From positions 53,501-117,500 of the forward strand of contig NC_132895.1 in the NCBI RefSeq assembly GCF_030463535.1: a stretch of 64,000 nt of DNA. The letters are read 5' to 3'. A program made the position numbers and the translations under genes. The first letter of the stretch is position 1, and every line of letters starts with the position of its first letter. Under the pieces are notes generated by a model, which saw only the letters and a list, made by a program, of their open reading frames with translations, ran no database searches and was not told where the DNA came from. Source of the DNA: Salminus brasiliensis (Eukaryota; Chordata; Actinopteri; Characiformes; Bryconidae). Of this stretch, positions 62,413 through 64,000 are shown in pieces.

Positions 62413-62599
62413 TGTGAACCGCTGCAGCTCGTCTGCTGGGGGATGTGGGGTCAGTGAGCCCCCGCTACATCACCGCGCCTGGGTAAGTTAGTCAGTAAGC
62501 TGTGATCAGATCAGTTTGGGTCATTTCATCAATAATAGTTGATATTTACTTCGTTTCGATGCGGGACGCTTCCTCCTCCTCTTCAGCTTCAAACGGCGC

Positions 62600-62870
62600 G
62601 TCTTTTCAAATCCGACTCTCGCGAGATCCACATCAGATTACCGTTATAGCCCAACTCTCGCGAGATCCACATCAGATTACCGTTCCAGCCCAACTCTCGC
62701 GAGATCCACATCAGATTACCGTTATAGCCCAACTCTCGCGAGATCCACATCAGATTACCGTTCCAGCCCAACTCTCGCGAGATCCACATCAGATTACCGT
62801 TCCAGCCCAACTCTCGCGAGATCTACATCAGATTACCGTTCCAGCCCAACTCTCGCGATATATCCCGCGA
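62600..62870. promoter_or_regulatory. ncapg promoter array: seven TCTCGCGAGA-type sites at 39-bp spacing
   Basis: A 39-bp unit (CCAACTCTCGCGAGATCCAC then ATCAGATTACCGTT(A/C)(T/C)AG) is repeated about six times. The palindrome TCTCGCGAGA starts at 62617, 62656, 62695, 62734, 62773 and 62812, and a changed seventh TCTCGCGATA at 62851, all exactly 39 bp apart. It lies 330-570 bp upstream of the ncapg start codon. TCTCGCGAGA is the known BANP element of CpG-rich essential-gene promoters. The ORFs of 133 (+) and 73 (-) codons over this array exist only because 39 is a multiple of three. Confidence 0.8.
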
Positions 62871-63095
62871 TTTGAGCGTCGTATTGGTGTGTTTTTCTGC
62901 TGAGGGAAAATAGACAGAAATAGATCTCAGACACATTATTATTAATAAGAGATATTATTATCATCATAATTACTTTAATAAGACAACTGACAAAGTACCA
63001 GTAAAACAATTTATTTATTTAATAAAAATAAACAGAACCGCCCCGAGGTTCTGACCCAGCACCTGAACTATCCTACTCTGTGGCCTTGCTGCTGT

Positions 63096-64000
63096 TCTTC
63101 ACTCACACACACTCACACACACACTCACACACACTCTCACACACACACTCACACACACACTCACACACACACTCTCTCACACACTCACACACACACTCAC
63201 ACACACTCTCACACACTCACACACACACTCACACACACTCTCACACACTCACACACACTCACACACACACTCACACACACTCACACACACACTCACACAC
63301 ACACTCACACACACTCACACACACACTCACACTCTCACACACACTCACACACACACTCACACACACTCACACACACACTCACACACACTCTCACACACAC
63401 ACTCACTCACACTCACACTCTCACACACACACACTCACACACACACTCACACACACTCACACACACTCATACACACACTCACACACACTCTCACACACAC
63501 ACACACTCACACACACACTCTCACACACACTCTCACACACACTCACACACACTCACACACACACTCACACTCACACACACTCACACACACACTCACACTC
63601 ACACTCTCACACACACTCACACACACACTCACACACACACTCTCACACACACTCACACACACACTCACACACACTCACACACACTCATACACACACTCAC
63701 ACACACTCTCACACACACACTCACACACACTCACACACACACTCTCACACACACTCACACACACTCACACTCTCACACACACTCACACACACACTCACAC
63801 ACACTCACACACACACTCTCACACACACTCACACACACACACTCACACTCACACACACTCACACACACACTCACACACACTCATACACACACACTCACAC
63901 ACACTCACACACACACTCTCACACACACTCACACACACACTCTCACACACACTCACACACACTCTCACACACTCACACACACACTCTCACACACTCACAC
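63096..64000. repeat. CACACACTCACACACAC microsatellite to the window end
   Basis: At least 0.9 kb of (CA)n interrupted by CTCA and CTCTCA steps, running off the right edge. No gene in it. The stretch 62871-63095 before it is AT-rich with no feature seen. Confidence 0.95.

Noticed and set aside
62502-62903. 133-codon ORF of 13-residue repeats upstream of ncapg
   Set aside because: Product of the 39-bp promoter repeat; both strands are open for the same reason.

Overview
This is eukaryotic nuclear DNA from a teleost fish, probably an otophysan (characin/catfish/carp group; inferred only from the style of the tRNA-derived SINEs and LINEs). The evidence is four vertebrate genes with many short GT-AG exons, fish-type LINE/SINE pairs sharing a 3' tail, abundant CA/TG microsatellites and several kilobase-scale tandem arrays. 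No prokaryotic operons, CRISPR arrays or functional rRNA/tRNA genes were seen. All exon models were built by hand from reading frame, splice signals and remembered protein families, without a database search.

Layout. 1-1672: 5' part of a decayed Ty3/gypsy-type LTR retroelement on the minus strand (leader, gag, protease). 1673-6700: old interspersed repeats (LINE 3' ends, a SINE inside another repeat, a 35-bp minisatellite split by a retroelement 3' end). 6701-34509 (+): csf1r, a class III receptor tyrosine kinase, 21 coding exons, 957 codons, apparently intact. A large share of its introns is tandem repeat (9.3 kb in intron 3, 2.5 kb in intron 8, 0.66 kb of telomere-like repeat in intron 19). 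Intron 1 also holds a clean coiled-coil coding exon (9445-9833) that could splice in frame to the csf1r signal-peptide exon. 35204-39565 (-): pcbd2 (4 exons, 135 aa), tail-to-tail with csf1r and carrying LINE fragments in intron 2. 41593-46026 (-): txndc15 (5 exons, 327 aa), with a 1.1-kb purine/pyrimidine array in intron 1. 46851-50358: about 350 units of a 10-bp satellite with no indel, interrupted at its right side by a 2.5-kb LINE (50359-52860) that retains a long reverse-transcriptase ORF. 54126-62288 (-): ncapg (21 coding exons, 983 aa), the condensin I HEAT-repeat subunit. Upstream of it is a 39-bp tandem array carrying TCTCGCGAGA palindromes, then a CA-rich microsatellite to the window end.

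The genes do not form a functional pathway. csf1r is cell-surface signalling for macrophage/pigment lineages, pcbd2 is pterin recycling and HNF1 cofactor, txndc15 is an ER/ciliary membrane protein, and ncapg is mitotic chromosome condensation. txndc15 followed by pcbd2 in the same orientation matches the human 5q31 order. The most unusual points are the in-phase coiled-coil exon nested in csf1r, a GC-AG intron in the csf1r kinase-insert region, the promoter array of evenly spaced TCTCGCGAGA sites, the indel-free 10-bp satellite, and the repeated placement of CA/TG microsatellites directly at splice sites.
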